In this document: one piece after another, positions 11,301-20,034 of the stretch | How positions within the stretch are numbered: position 1 is the stretch's first letter | How the letters are laid out: each line of letters starts with the position of its first letter | DNA from: Aurantiochytrium sp. KH105 | Lineage: Eukaryota > Sar > Bigyra > Thraustochytrida > Thraustochytriidae | Length of the DNA stretch: 64,000 bases | Assembly (NCBI GenBank): GCA_003116975.1 | Contig: BGKB01000029.1 | Location: 310,001 to 374,000, forward strand | Reading direction: 5' to 3' | Program-made: the position numbers and the translations under genes | Notes under the pieces: model-generated | What the model saw: the letters and a program-made list of their open reading frames with translations, nothing else | What the model was told of the DNA's origin: nothing | Databases searched by the model: none

Positions 11301-11549
11301 GGCGGGAGCGGGCGCGGCGTTGAGAAAGCCGAACCCGCTCGACGCAGCGCTGGCCGCACCGGGTAGCCCCGTCGAAGAAGAAGAAGAAGAAGATACGCCC
11401 GCGCCAACGCCGTTCGCTGCTGTCGCCGTCGATGACGAAGCTGACGCGCGTCCGCCTGCGGCCCCGGGCGCCGCGGCGGGCGTGCTTGCCGACGACTCGG
11501 CGGACGCCTTGCGCGTCACGCGCATATTCAACCCGCCAAAGAGGCTCAT
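8334..11549 (-). CDS. Large coiled-coil protein with repeated FSFL motifs and UVR-like helical hairpins
   Basis: A 1071-residue protein from ATG 11549 (MSLFGGLNMRVTRK); in-frame ATGs upstream (for example at 11612) are possible starts. The first 330 residues are disordered, Ala/Ser-rich, and carry four copies of a short aromatic motif: FGFL, FSFL, FSFL and FSFI. A basic KKKRGSRRPGFARQ segment and a Glu/Asp tract follow. Residues about 360-900 are coiled coil. Three segments match the UVR pattern (acidic helix, [DN]F, then A and L spaced three apart): LAAEDFEKADSLQRTM, SSRNFKEAGRLNG and VEAEDFETAAVLEEEA, the last close to the C terminus. A second acidic tract precedes the final hairpin. I do not recognise the family. 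Short linear motifs plus coiled coil suggest a trafficking or scaffold protein. Confidence 0.85.
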   Translation of the reverse strand: MSLFGGLNMRVTRKASAESSASTPAAAPGAAGGRASASSSTATAANGVGAGVSSSSSSSTGLPGAASAASSGFGFLNAAPAPAAAPADVEASAPAATPGAQPNGNETGFSFLGAQPTTADEGDLAQHRDAAGDALSIGEASTTAVAPSVASSFSFLHADPEATTPPSSSASVPSVEGGADQSASALAASMAAAADEDLLAPAAFIRPANIKKKRGSRRPGFARQGSEAASETSSLAPSVRDGGEDEGDAVEHDHDDDENNDDGDVEVEEVEEGLSHQPARGLHDDEKGQEETVASKPLPKVGGFSFISQSTPDAAPSETPEVSSQETSTKPVNPEPTSTRSRASTSTSTAGAASTDSKVEMKGSSDDSDLGELGDLLRAFRRGADQFTKGLARVNERTAKTLEDLDRNAEQSQGLAERVKSLEQEQNEALAAEDFEKADSLQRTMDAVSRSVDEVDSRKLYLNRTLNELRAEKAKVFADQVQSIDIISELLGDCCKKESEKAKTLAADTAAAAEREAAQLDEQEDLLRIDREGIESDLEVAQRELDQINARVDAGTVDLREQRSGWEEKIAVVDEEIEELERQLEIKRQERASLSTSLEEVNNGIQAVRSRYETRLNELDERHANVMSKQEVAESRARAIEEARQALEDRKTSTEAKVASLERSAGEIEAQLTILGKIAGRLRKSHAEESGAESGAGKEDDNEDEAAAAAAKMRKMEDEVHVARQNIDFNARKAQEIESQLVELGQRLFDIESKLPALNEQKRLAVSSRNFKEAGRLNGVIKDISGEKGDVEAETAEAREKLAEIREQMDGKAAHVEELVAAIKDMQDGVNRAMLASLNNKRLALRKTQAEVRASGSVEPNTFGETVLSILRAEASACEEEAKVVSVKICGDDSLAELPPEVEETMEDEGEEKAEEDAGQDTGGASGAGPGTEDAQAQHGNSGGASQDVDGDHDGYAEADLDSDDAENNDDDDDVALRGAPADGQDEVEERLAAAGATAAEEQEHDEEGDQEEEEEEDDGMTIEELEEAINNLESDIADAVEAEDFETAAVLEEEASPLRERLERAKGAQA

Positions 11550-11844
11550 CGTGCCAGCGTCGTCGAAAAACTTCTCGATCAATGTGTTGGGTATTTGATT
11601 GTTTGATGGCATGGCTTCCTTCACACATCCATAATGTCGAGTCGTCGATTTGGGTCTCATGATGAAGCGGGAGATACATGGAGGGAACACTGCCTTCATG
11701 CACGCACGATCCGCCATCAGAATGCTATTGAGACAGATCATCACAACAAGCGTGAGCGCGCCAAGATGTTTCGCTTACTGCATGCAAGAATTGACTGAAA
11801 ATAGGAAAAAAAATTGCTTGCGATGCACATAGCTAAAAAACAAA

Positions 11845-12462
11845 CTAGCCTGCGCGCCGACATCGCCTCGTCCAACATGTTGGCTCCGGTGTTGGCTCTA
11901 GCGTTGGCTCCGGTGTCGGTTCCGGTGTTGGCTCCGGTGTTGGTGCCGGTGTTGGTTCCGGTGTTGGTTCCGGAGTTGGATCTGGAGTTGGTTCTGGTGT
12001 TGGCTGCGGCGTAGATCGAGGCCAGCGTGTAGGCTCTGGCGTGGGCTCTGGCGTAGATCGAGGCCATTGTGTAGGTTCTGATACTGGCTCTTGCGTTGGC
12101 ACCACGTTTGGATTCTGAGAAGGGGAAGACGTTGAAACGACCGTCATTGGCCCCAACGTAGGCTGGGGTGTACTCACATATTTGCTAGGTGTTGGCTCTA
12201 CGGTATTCGCAATCGGAGAGCTTGCGGGACTTGGCGCTGCCGATGGAGCGTCCGTATCTGTGACAGGGATGGGTGAATTGTCCGTCGTCAGCGGCTCAGT
12301 TTGCCGAAGTGAGCTCGTAGCGGCCACAACGGATGCAACGATGACGCAGACCCCAAGAAGAAGCAATCCCAGCTTCTTCAAGGGATATCGTCGTGTTTTG
12401 ACATCCTGATAGGCCCCTCGTGGAGGCGAGCCCGCGATAGCTGCTTGTAAATCATCACTCAT
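11845..12462 (-). CDS. Single-pass membrane protein with Pro/Thr repeat ectodomain
   Basis: A 205-residue protein starting at ATG 12462. A basic cytoplasmic N terminus (about 30 residues, KTRRYPLKK) precedes one hydrophobic segment (about residues 31-48, LGLLLLGVCVIVASVVAA), as in a type II or signal-anchor protein. The rest is rich in Pro, Thr and Ser. It ends in about fifteen units of the hexapeptide-like PTPEPT pattern, encoded by an imperfect 12-base DNA repeat (about 11885-12070). This looks like a mucin- or stalk-like region, probably O-glycosylated and at the cell surface or in the secretory path. The final residues (CWTRRCRRAG) break the repeat and may be the result of a frame change in the repeat. 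No known family. Confidence 0.7.
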   Translation of the reverse strand: MSDDLQAAIAGSPPRGAYQDVKTRRYPLKKLGLLLLGVCVIVASVVAATSSLRQTEPLTTDNSPIPVTDTDAPSAAPSPASSPIANTVEPTPSKYVSTPQPTLGPMTVVSTSSPSQNPNVVPTQEPVSEPTQWPRSTPEPTPEPTRWPRSTPQPTPEPTPDPTPEPTPEPTPAPTPEPTPEPTPEPTLEPTPEPTCWTRRCRRAG

Positions 12463-13654
12463 GTGCTCTCAAGCCTAAATACGGGTGTTTATTAAAAAAC
12501 TGATGCAGCTCAGATCAGACTCCTGACTCTCGAAGGCTCTGCTCGAGCACGAAGGAGCCGTACCCTTGCCCTCGTCCGTCACCGTGCTGGATCTGGTTCA
12601 CGCGGTAGGCCTCGCCTTGTCAGGTGGCAAGCGAGATGCGTCCTGGATGGGGATGGTGCGTCTGTGCCGCGGACGTACTGCCTCGTCAGCAATAAGTTTT
12701 GCATGCCTCGGCAGCTATATGGGTTTGCAGAAGTTGCCTGGCGACACGGGGTCCGCCGCAAGATGGAAAGTGTCCACAGGGCGCCACCATCAATCTATTT
12801 GATTAACCTGCCTCAGTTCCAAACTCCTGGCGACGAGAGTTGCCCCATCTTATGCATTGTGCAACGCGGCACATCGCGCAAAGCGGACAACACCTCGTCT
12901 TGCGCGCAGTCTGCCCACGAGGGCGCAAATGGCGGGCGATGGCCGCGCGGCGCTCTTCGCGAGGCCGATCTCAAGCTAGGAGCGCCCGTGGCGTCGCGCT
13001 TTTTCTCTTGGTTTGGCCTCGCACTTTTGCACGCGCCCATCGCCGGGAACGCTTGGTCGCTGCACTAGCGCAGACACACGTATAACCTACATTACGCGAG
13101 TTGCTAGCGCGTACACCCCCTCCCTCTGCACACACTCGCCGTGCTACCGTCATCATCCATGGTCTGCTTGCTTGCCCGCTTGCTCCGCCGGCCGTGCGCC
13201 GCATGGGTGGACCCCGCGCAGAAAGGGTCACCTTCTGCTATCCCAGAGAGTCACAGGTGCTGCGTCGACGGTGAACCCAACGGATCGTTTCTTTGGCTTG
13301 TAGTGGCGCGGACTCCGACTCAGTCGAACATGGTGTTATTACTGCGCGAGTCCTTTCTTTCTCTCGACGGCTTCTGTGCTCGACGAAGACGACATTGATT
13401 GCCCCGCTTGCCTCGGTCGATCAGCACTCCTTACCAGGCAAGCACAAGAAGATCGACAACCAAACTTGGGGCAGACGGGCGAGCGCTGCGCTCGTCGCGC
13501 CCTTGGGATCGGCTGGTTCACGTGGAACCGGGGTTGAGAGCGCTCACTCAGTTGCTCGCTCGCAAGCACGCAAATTTGAAGGCACGCGCGCGCGAGGAGG
13601 GAGGCAGCATCTTGTGCGAAAGAACCCGTCTCGACCACATACACACGCACCGTC
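12463..13654. other. Intergenic, divergent promoter region
   Basis: About 1.2 kb between the head of the Pro/Thr membrane protein gene and the C2orf81-like gene. The open frames in it are short and unconvincing. Two divergent promoters are expected. No clear repeat or RNA gene is seen. Confidence 0.55.
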
Positions 13655-15547
13655 ATGGCGAAGAAGAAAGCGGAGCCTGCTGCTCCCGCGGAGCCAGAGA
13701 TTGACGAAGCGGAGCTTATTGCCCAGGTCGAAGCCGAGACGCTTCAGCTCCATGCCTCGGAGCTTGTGGACAAAGCTCTCCGTGCAGCGGACGAGGAGCT
13801 GTACGAAGAGTACCTCGACAGCAAAGAGGTGCCCTTTACAGTGGAAGCTGCACTGCGCGAGCTAGCTGGTGTGCTCGAGGTGGCGTTTCGAAGACCAGAC
13901 GCAGGCGAAGGTGACTTGGACCGCGGAACGTGGTATCTTGGGGCAGAAGCACCACCACGACCTGCGCAAATTGATACCTGGGCACGTGGCGCCATTCCGA
14001 AAAAGAGGCGCGACCGTGCAACCCGATCTCGAGACAGTGCAGGAGCATCCCAGTACGCTGGTTCAGTGGCACCGAGCGAGACGGCGCGCTCGCGTTCTCG
14101 ATCCATCGCCAGCAAGGCGCGTCGACAGCGCGAAAGTCTGTCGAGTGAAGGCAAATCACGAAAAAAGCGCGGGGAACTGCCAGAGTATCTCGTTAGACTC
14201 GACGCAGATGATTCCGGCAGCACAGGGTCGAACGATCGCGAAGCTCGCCGGCAGAGTCATCGTCGACGCTCCAGTCTTGCTTCCGCCACGACCGAATCGG
14301 CTATTGTGCAGGAGATGGAAGCGAAAAAGGCTGCCGCCGAAGCCGACAGGAAACGGCGCCAAGAAGAGGAGCAGGCGGAGAACGAGCGCGCTGCGCAACT
14401 TGCCAAAGACTTGCGTGACAAGCAATTTGTTCTTGACAACGATGGCAAAATTATTGTTGTGAATCAGGTCGCAGGGGACAAGTTGCCCCGAACGAACTAC
14501 ACCATGTCCCACAACGTGTCGTCGGATCAGCTCGAAGAGCTACAAAAACAGGCTGTTGTTGAAGACTTGCGAAGAGAGACGGCGCACACCGAGGCTTTGA
14601 CCAAGGCCGCAGCCAAGGCGGCTGCAGCTGACGCCGAGGCTAGCAAGTCGTCGGCCAATGGCAAGTTCTATCGAAGCTCGGCAAGCTTTCAGCAGTGCAT
14701 CCTGAAAAATCCAGCACTCCGTGTGAAAGCAGGCGTCACCATCCGCGAGGACGGCAGCGGAGTCAGTGGGCCTGCGTGGGAGGGTAGCGACAACCAAATG
14801 TCACGAAGTGCATTTTTACAGCACCAGTCCATGCTCGAGTCGCAAGTCGGCACGGGTGTCGATGGAGACATTAGCTTTGCTGCGCCGCCGCTCCCAGCTT
14901 CATCGTCGGCCAAGTCACTTCTTAACCTCGGACAACAAGATGCGGTGCCCGAGCGGCCCGAAACGAACGCTGCTGCTGCATTGACCGGGAAAGACGTCAC
15001 CAAAGCAGGCAACGGAGCAGGTTCGTCTGCAGAGGCTACGAACGCCGCCCTCGCCGGGGCTAGTCATGGAGCGCAAGCCGGTGTGAGCAAGAACAGAGGT
15101 GCTGCTGCGGGTCAAAAGGACGAAGAAGAGATGGACAGTCTGCTCGAGGACCCGAATTTGGAGCTCACAAATCAGCCCACGTGGGGCCAAAACAGGAACC
15201 CGAAAGACTTTGTGCCTGCCGCGCTTCCGAATGTGAGCCGGATAGATACGCGCGGAGGAGGAGCCGCCCATCAGCCAGTGCTCATGAACTCACCTACGCG
15301 CAAACCTCGGGACCGCGTCGCAGCAGAGACAAACAGCATTCAGACCAGTAAATTGCCGCCTCCATTCAACGGGTCGCCGCGCAGCGTAAGCAAGGACGTG
15401 CAAGCAGCTGCCTCTGTCTCAGCCTCGGCGTCTGAGTATGTCCGCGACTTTGAGAACGTTACCGACCGTGGAGCCATTCGCGTCGAGAATGATCGCGCTT
15501 TTCGACTTTTGGGCCTTGCGCAACCATCCATGGCCACTTTGAAGTAA
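13655..15547 (+). CDS. C2orf81-like protein
   Basis: A 630-residue protein from ATG 13655. The N-terminal region (about residues 20-125) resembles vertebrate C2orf81. It shows a helical segment, then VPFTVEAALRELAGVLE, then the signature IDTWARGAIP, which corresponds to the DSWAQGSVP segment of the human protein as I remember it. The rest is low complexity: a Lys/Glu/Ala helical stretch (about 215-330) followed by a disordered tail with the short motif NPKDFVP. C2orf81 is poorly characterised and is found mainly in ciliated organisms, so a flagellar role is plausible. That fits B9D1 and the SSX2IP-like gene in the same window. The family call rests on short motifs only. Confidence 0.7.
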   Translation: MAKKKAEPAAPAEPEIDEAELIAQVEAETLQLHASELVDKALRAADEELYEEYLDSKEVPFTVEAALRELAGVLEVAFRRPDAGEGDLDRGTWYLGAEAPPRPAQIDTWARGAIPKKRRDRATRSRDSAGASQYAGSVAPSETARSRSRSIASKARRQRESLSSEGKSRKKRGELPEYLVRLDADDSGSTGSNDREARRQSHRRRSSLASATTESAIVQEMEAKKAAAEADRKRRQEEEQAENERAAQLAKDLRDKQFVLDNDGKIIVVNQVAGDKLPRTNYTMSHNVSSDQLEELQKQAVVEDLRRETAHTEALTKAAAKAAAADAEASKSSANGKFYRSSASFQQCILKNPALRVKAGVTIREDGSGVSGPAWEGSDNQMSRSAFLQHQSMLESQVGTGVDGDISFAAPPLPASSSAKSLLNLGQQDAVPERPETNAAAALTGKDVTKAGNGAGSSAEATNAALAGASHGAQAGVSKNRGAAAGQKDEEEMDSLLEDPNLELTNQPTWGQNRNPKDFVPAALPNVSRIDTRGGGAAHQPVLMNSPTRKPRDRVAAETNSIQTSKLPPPFNGSPRSVSKDVQAAASVSASASEYVRDFENVTDRGAIRVENDRAFRLLGLAQPSMATLK

Positions 15548-15736
15548 GGTCAAGCGAAGTGCAGAGGAAGGAAACGGAAAAGGGAAGGAAAAGAGAAAGT
15601 GAGAGCGTTGAAGAAAAAGAGTCAGCCAGTTAAATGTGTCTATCTTGTTTGTTTGCTTTGTTTCTCTTCTTTTTTATGCGGTGGTGGCGGAAAGCTGGTG
15701 TTTTTAGAATCAGTGATGGAAGGAAAAGAGCAGGAT

Positions 15737-17293
15737 TCATGCAGAATTTTCGTCAAATGTTGCAGCTGCAGCCACTGCAGCAGCCGAGTCGGCGGCTTGA
15801 GCAAGCGAAGCAATTCCTTGCTGCGCTGCGTCTTTGACATCTTGGGGAACAACACTCGCACCCGTGCCGAGAACAGAGTCGGAAGGAATCACTACAGCAT
15901 CAGTGTCCCACCAGAGCATGAAAGCCTCCTCAAGCGACCGGTACGAGGCCAAGACGACGAGAATCACGCTGAGAATGAGCAAAGCCCAGTGGAAAAAGCG
16001 GGAGCGAGCGGAAAGGTTCGTCTTCCCGTAGAGCTTGAGGTAGAATGCAAGCGGGAAGATGAGCACGAGGAAACCTGCGCAGAGTGAGCCAATGAGCGAC
16101 TGAAAGAGCCCAAAGTAGGGGAGAAAGATGGCCATGATAACGGTAAGAACGACAAGGCCGACGCGAATCAGGGCGGAGCGGCCATTGGATCGCTGTTCAA
16201 GCTCCACAGCGACCGGTTCGAGAGGAAGCGCGTAGGTGAGCCACTTTTTCAAGGTCACCGCCAAGGTGATGACCGTTTTCAGCCACGGAATGGGCAAGTT
16301 GAGCGTGACCTGGTCGCTCGTGTTTTGCGCAAACAAATAGTAACCAGTGGCACCGACGAGGAACTTGAGCAGATAGCCGGTGGCGTAGACTTTGTCGAAA
16401 AGAGCGCCTGCTTCATTGGGCGATCGCATGTCCCTGTAAATGGTGAGCAGGGTGCCATGCATGGCAAAGGCAAAGATCATGTTTCCTGCGGCTTGCACCT
16501 GGAAACGTGCCATGTGGTACTCGTTTTTCTCGAGCGACTCGGGCGCCGTCGAGATGGCTGCGTACAAGACAGCCACCACGAGAGCAAGCATGATGTATGA
16601 TCCGATGGCGCTGAGAAAGGTGAGTTTCTGCAATTTGAGCAAAACCGTTGGCAGCAGCGAGATTCCCGTGACAATAATCCAAACCGAAGGTGTAAAGAGT
16701 CCTGGGAGCATTTCTGCCATGTTGGTGGCGATAAAGACCAAGAAGAGCGCACTACTGGCCACGAGGTCGATGTAGAGAATGTAGTTGACAAAGGTGCGGC
16801 CGCGCGCCCCAAAGGCAGCCTCACCGATGTCCGGATACGTGTTCAGCACCTTGACTACGTCCCGGCCGGCGGTTGCCTCTGGAACGTAATCGATGCAAAT
16901 GCACAGCAGCTTGGCCGTGTACGCGCTGAGCCAGGCCAAAAGTGCTAGGAGTACGAGACCAAACCAGCCGAGCTCTTTCAGCACGTAAGGAATTGTGAGC
17001 GTGCCGAGACCCAAAACGAGGGTCATGCAGTGCCAAAATGCCTGCTGCGTCGAGAGCATATCGCCGTAGCTGAATTTCCGCGGCCTGTTGCTCTTGGCCT
17101 TATTTCCTTTGGGCCAGAGGCCTTCGTCGGGGATTTCGTTGCTGCTGCTGTTGATGCTGCCGCTGCCTCCGGCGCTGTTCGGTCCCCCGCCTGATGGGGT
17201 CCCCGGCGCGCTGCCTGGCGACGGGGCGTCATCGTGGGCCTTGGCCTTGCCGCCCAGGAAGTTGCGCGGGAACGCTTTGAAGAGCATGTCCAT
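15737..17293 (-). CDS. Amino acid/auxin permease family transporter (AAAP, SLC32/36/38-like)
   Basis: A 518-residue membrane protein. The start chosen is ATG 17293 (MDMLFKAFPRNFLGG); the open frame extends upstream into GC-rich repeat DNA that is more likely leader. After an 85-residue hydrophilic N terminus comes the typical first helix, with QAFWHCMTLVLGLGTLTIPY, which carries the G-x-G-x-L-x-x-P substrate-loop pattern of the Aa_trans family. About ten further hydrophobic segments follow, ending near residue 490, then a short Ala-rich tail. Proton- or sodium-coupled amino-acid transport at the plasma membrane or vacuole/lysosome is expected; the substrate cannot be told. It is convergent with the C2orf81-like gene. 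Confidence 0.9.
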   Translation of the reverse strand: MDMLFKAFPRNFLGGKAKAHDDAPSPGSAPGTPSGGGPNSAGGSGSINSSSNEIPDEGLWPKGNKAKSNRPRKFSYGDMLSTQQAFWHCMTLVLGLGTLTIPYVLKELGWFGLVLLALLAWLSAYTAKLLCICIDYVPEATAGRDVVKVLNTYPDIGEAAFGARGRTFVNYILYIDLVASSALFLVFIATNMAEMLPGLFTPSVWIIVTGISLLPTVLLKLQKLTFLSAIGSYIMLALVVAVLYAAISTAPESLEKNEYHMARFQVQAAGNMIFAFAMHGTLLTIYRDMRSPNEAGALFDKVYATGYLLKFLVGATGYYLFAQNTSDQVTLNLPIPWLKTVITLAVTLKKWLTYALPLEPVAVELEQRSNGRSALIRVGLVVLTVIMAIFLPYFGLFQSLIGSLCAGFLVLIFPLAFYLKLYGKTNLSARSRFFHWALLILSVILVVLASYRSLEEAFMLWWDTDAVVIPSDSVLGTGASVVPQDVKDAAQQGIASLAQAADSAAAVAAAATFDENSA

Positions 17294-17570
17294 GGTGGGG
17301 TTCGACGCACCGGTGGCGGTGCCCGCGTGGCCAGGCGTCGTTGCTGCTGCTGTTACCCTGTTGTTTCCCGAGGTCTCCGCGCCAGCTTCTCCTCTGGAGC
17401 CGCGCTGCACGTGCGCTCGCATGCAGAGCGCGAGTCCCTCCCGCTCCTCCTCCTCGCGGCCTCGCCGCGGCCTCTCCCGCCGCCGACAGCGCCGGTCCCG
17501 CTCGCCAGCCAGAGCCCAGCGAGCCGACGACGGACGATGATGCCGCGCTCTGCGCAGGCCAGCGAGCCGC

Positions 17571-17635
17571 CTCGCCGCGCCTCGCCGCGCCGCGCCAAGC
17601 CAAGCCAAGCCAAGCCGCGCCAAGCCAAGCCCGCG
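17571..17635. repeat. Pentanucleotide tandem repeats (CTCGCCGCG / GCCAA units)
   Basis: Imperfect units CCTCGCCGCG followed by GCCAAGCCAA-type units. They lie in the presumed leader of the AAAP transporter gene, about 280 bases upstream of its start. Confidence 0.75.
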
Positions 17636-18185
17636 GGCCGCGCCGCCGCGCCCTGCCTCGCCCGCCCGCTCGCTCGCGCCCGGCGTCTCGTGCCCGGCTG
17701 GTCCGGGCTGGGCAGGCAGGCCTCGCCTCGATTCGGATCTGGGCGCCGCGTCCATCTCGTTTTTCCATTCTGGCGGGTCGGCTCGGGTCGGGTCACTCGA
17801 GACACTCAGCAGCAGCAAGCGGCGGCCCTTGGCATGCGCCGCGACGAGATGGAGGAGAGCGAGGCGAGGCGGAGCGGCTGCGAAGGAGAGGCGGAGGGAG
17901 AGAGAGCGACGTGGATCGCGACGACAGCGATTGGGAGAAAGCGGTGGCGATCGCGACGAGGACAATTGTACGTGAGCATCGCGCCTCGTGGAAAAAGGGC
18001 ACTGGCGCAGGGGGCTGTCATGGGCCGCTGAGGCCAAGAGAAATGCCTACGTTCGAGGTGGTGGAAAAACTTGAACTCGAGCTTCAACGTTTATAGCAAA
18101 CAGACCAAACCAACGTTTATAGCAAACAGACGAAAAATACGGGAGGCAAAACAAAGCGATGGGGCGAACTCCAGAATCGGAGCCA

Positions 18186-19271
18186 TCACCCTCGGCGAAA
18201 CCACTCGTGCGTGGCAGTTTCAATAAAAGTGTTGCTCTCATCGAGACTTCGTCGGGAGGCCTCGAGTTGACGGCGAAGACTTTGCACCACGGAGCCAGAA
18301 GACAAATCCGCAATCATGGCATCAAGATCGGCCTGCGCCCTGGAGGCTCGTGCTACAGCAGCGTCCTTGTCTGGGCGCCGAGGGCTCGTGGAAAATGGCG
18401 TACGAGAAATGAGGCTAGACTTTGACGGCTTTCGCTTGATGTGCGCAGCTTTCTTCTTTTTCGAACGCTTCTTTGCCGCGCGCAAGGCAGGAAAGGTCTG
18501 CGACATTGCCGACGTGGGCTCATGTCGAGGAGGTTCCGCAAGGACCATGTGTTGCGCAGCATGTGCGAAGGGCTTTCCGCGGCCTTGTGCTGGTGTGGAG
18601 TATTCTACGTTGAATGATTTGGTGTTGATGCTGATATCAGGCGTGGTTTGCCCGTAGTTGAAAGCCGCCTCGAGTAATTTAGCGTCGATCGTTCCTGTTT
18701 GTCGTGTTTTCACTTCCTGTTGAGGATTGCACAGCGCTTGACTTGTGGCGATGCCACTTTGAATGTCTCGAATATGTCGTTGCTGGGCACGAAGCTTGTC
18801 CATCCCAATAGAAGCCTCCCACGCAGCCGTTTCCATCTTGGGCCCTGAACTGGTGAGAAAGTCATCGAGGGATGCACTGTTTCGAAGACTAGGCGCTAAA
18901 ACAAGAGGCGAGTTCTTTTTATCTCGAGCCCTGCCAGTGGTTTCGCCGTTGTCATCATCGCTGTCTTCATTGTTATTTTTGCCACCAGAGTGTCGTCCTT
19001 CCTGACGCGACCTTTGCATGTAGTCAAGACTGGTCGCCTCAGCGCCTTCGCTTCGGCGTGGAGTTGTGCCCAAGGAGGATCTCTCGTTTGTGCCTAGCTT
19101 GGCAGAAACAAGTTGTCGCTGCCGTGCCAAGAGCGTCTCGGAGCTCTGACCCCAAAAGGCCCCCGGCATGGCGTGAATATGTGTAGAGACCGACAAGGTC
19201 AACAAACTCTCCGCTCTCTGCCGCCTTGCTGCAGCGCGCGCCGCACTCGCGCGAATGCCACTCTGCGTCAT
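18186..19271 (-). CDS. Hypothetical protein, disordered with basic segments
   Basis: A 361-residue protein from ATG 19271, not recognised. The N-terminal part contains the conserved-looking segment MPGAFWGQSSETLLARQRQL. An acidic Asn/Asp stretch (about 95-110) follows. Residues about 135-200 look folded (MDKLRAQQRHIRDIQSGI). Then come a Lys-rich patch (AAKKRSKKKK) and a C-terminal helix with RRQLEASRRSLDESN. There is no membrane segment or signal. It is head-to-head with the helical protein gene starting at 19552, with 280 bases between starts, so a shared promoter is likely. Confidence 0.75.
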   Translation of the reverse strand: MTQSGIRASAARAAARRQRAESLLTLSVSTHIHAMPGAFWGQSSETLLARQRQLVSAKLGTNERSSLGTTPRRSEGAEATSLDYMQRSRQEGRHSGGKNNNEDSDDDNGETTGRARDKKNSPLVLAPSLRNSASLDDFLTSSGPKMETAAWEASIGMDKLRAQQRHIRDIQSGIATSQALCNPQQEVKTRQTGTIDAKLLEAAFNYGQTTPDISINTKSFNVEYSTPAQGRGKPFAHAAQHMVLAEPPRHEPTSAMSQTFPALRAAKKRSKKKKAAHIKRKPSKSSLISRTPFSTSPRRPDKDAAVARASRAQADLDAMIADLSSGSVVQSLRRQLEASRRSLDESNTFIETATHEWFRRG

Positions 19272-19551
19272 GTGCTGTTCGGGATGCGAGCACCTTCGAC
19301 TGACTTAGACTCCTCCGCAAATAAATGTCCGTTGTAGGTTCTACTACACTGGCAGAGGCGCAGTCGCTTACCCAAGCTGAGTTGAACGAAAACAAAAAAA
19401 AGTTTTGCTGTCGCTGATTGATTGAATCACACCATCCTTGGCGCGGCTTGGTGGTATCAAAGACGGCTTGCAGCGGCGATTCGTCGATTTCATATGTAAG
19501 ACTCACCAGGAACAGCTGCTGCGTTTTCCCTTGCTGCGCGAGAGCAAAAGC

Positions 19552-20034
19552 ATGCGGTCCTCCGTTGTGTCTCTGGCTCCTGGAGCAGAGTCGGCGCCGG
19601 CCTTGGGGCGACGGCCCACCTCGACAATTATTGGCGGGGGGACCTCTTTTTGGCCTTATGCAAGAGAAGCAGAACATGCGAAGGTCTTGGCAGAAGCCAT
19701 CTCGGCGTGCGATCAGGCCGTCCAAAACTTGGAGGAACTGACGAGTCTACGACAAGATAATGATCACTACAAGAAGGCTGCTGCAATCAGTGATGAGAGT
19801 CCCGGCGATATGGACATTGCATTAGGGAGGACGCTGCTCCATCGCGGAACATTGCACGCCCTGTCGCTCGAATGCAAGGGCCGAGCTCGAGCCAAGAAGT
19901 GCTCGTTCTCCCAAGCAAAGCGCGATCTCGAAAAAGCCGCCCATTTACTTTCTAAAGTTCCCGATGAAAAGCAAGATGCGCAGCGTGCTCTTGAGAGTCT
20001 GCGCGCGTCAAGCGAGCCGACTACCGACAATTAA
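19552..20034 (+). CDS. Small helical (TPR-like) protein
   Basis: A 160-residue protein. ATG 19552 (MRSSVVSLAPGAES) is preferred; the frame is open upstream but reads into the divergent promoter. After a short disordered N terminus, residues about 35-150 form helix pairs with the spacing of tetratricopeptide units, for example ALGRTLLHRGTLHALSLECK and FSQAKRDLEKAAHLL. The function is unknown. The 3' end may be spliced: a branch-point-like CTAAC (about 20066) and a good acceptor TTACAG (ends 20096) lie just after the stop, so an alternative C terminus is possible. Confidence 0.7.
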   Translation: MRSSVVSLAPGAESAPALGRRPTSTIIGGGTSFWPYAREAEHAKVLAEAISACDQAVQNLEELTSLRQDNDHYKKAAAISDESPGDMDIALGRTLLHRGTLHALSLECKGRARAKKCSFSQAKRDLEKAAHLLSKVPDEKQDAQRALESLRASSEPTTDN

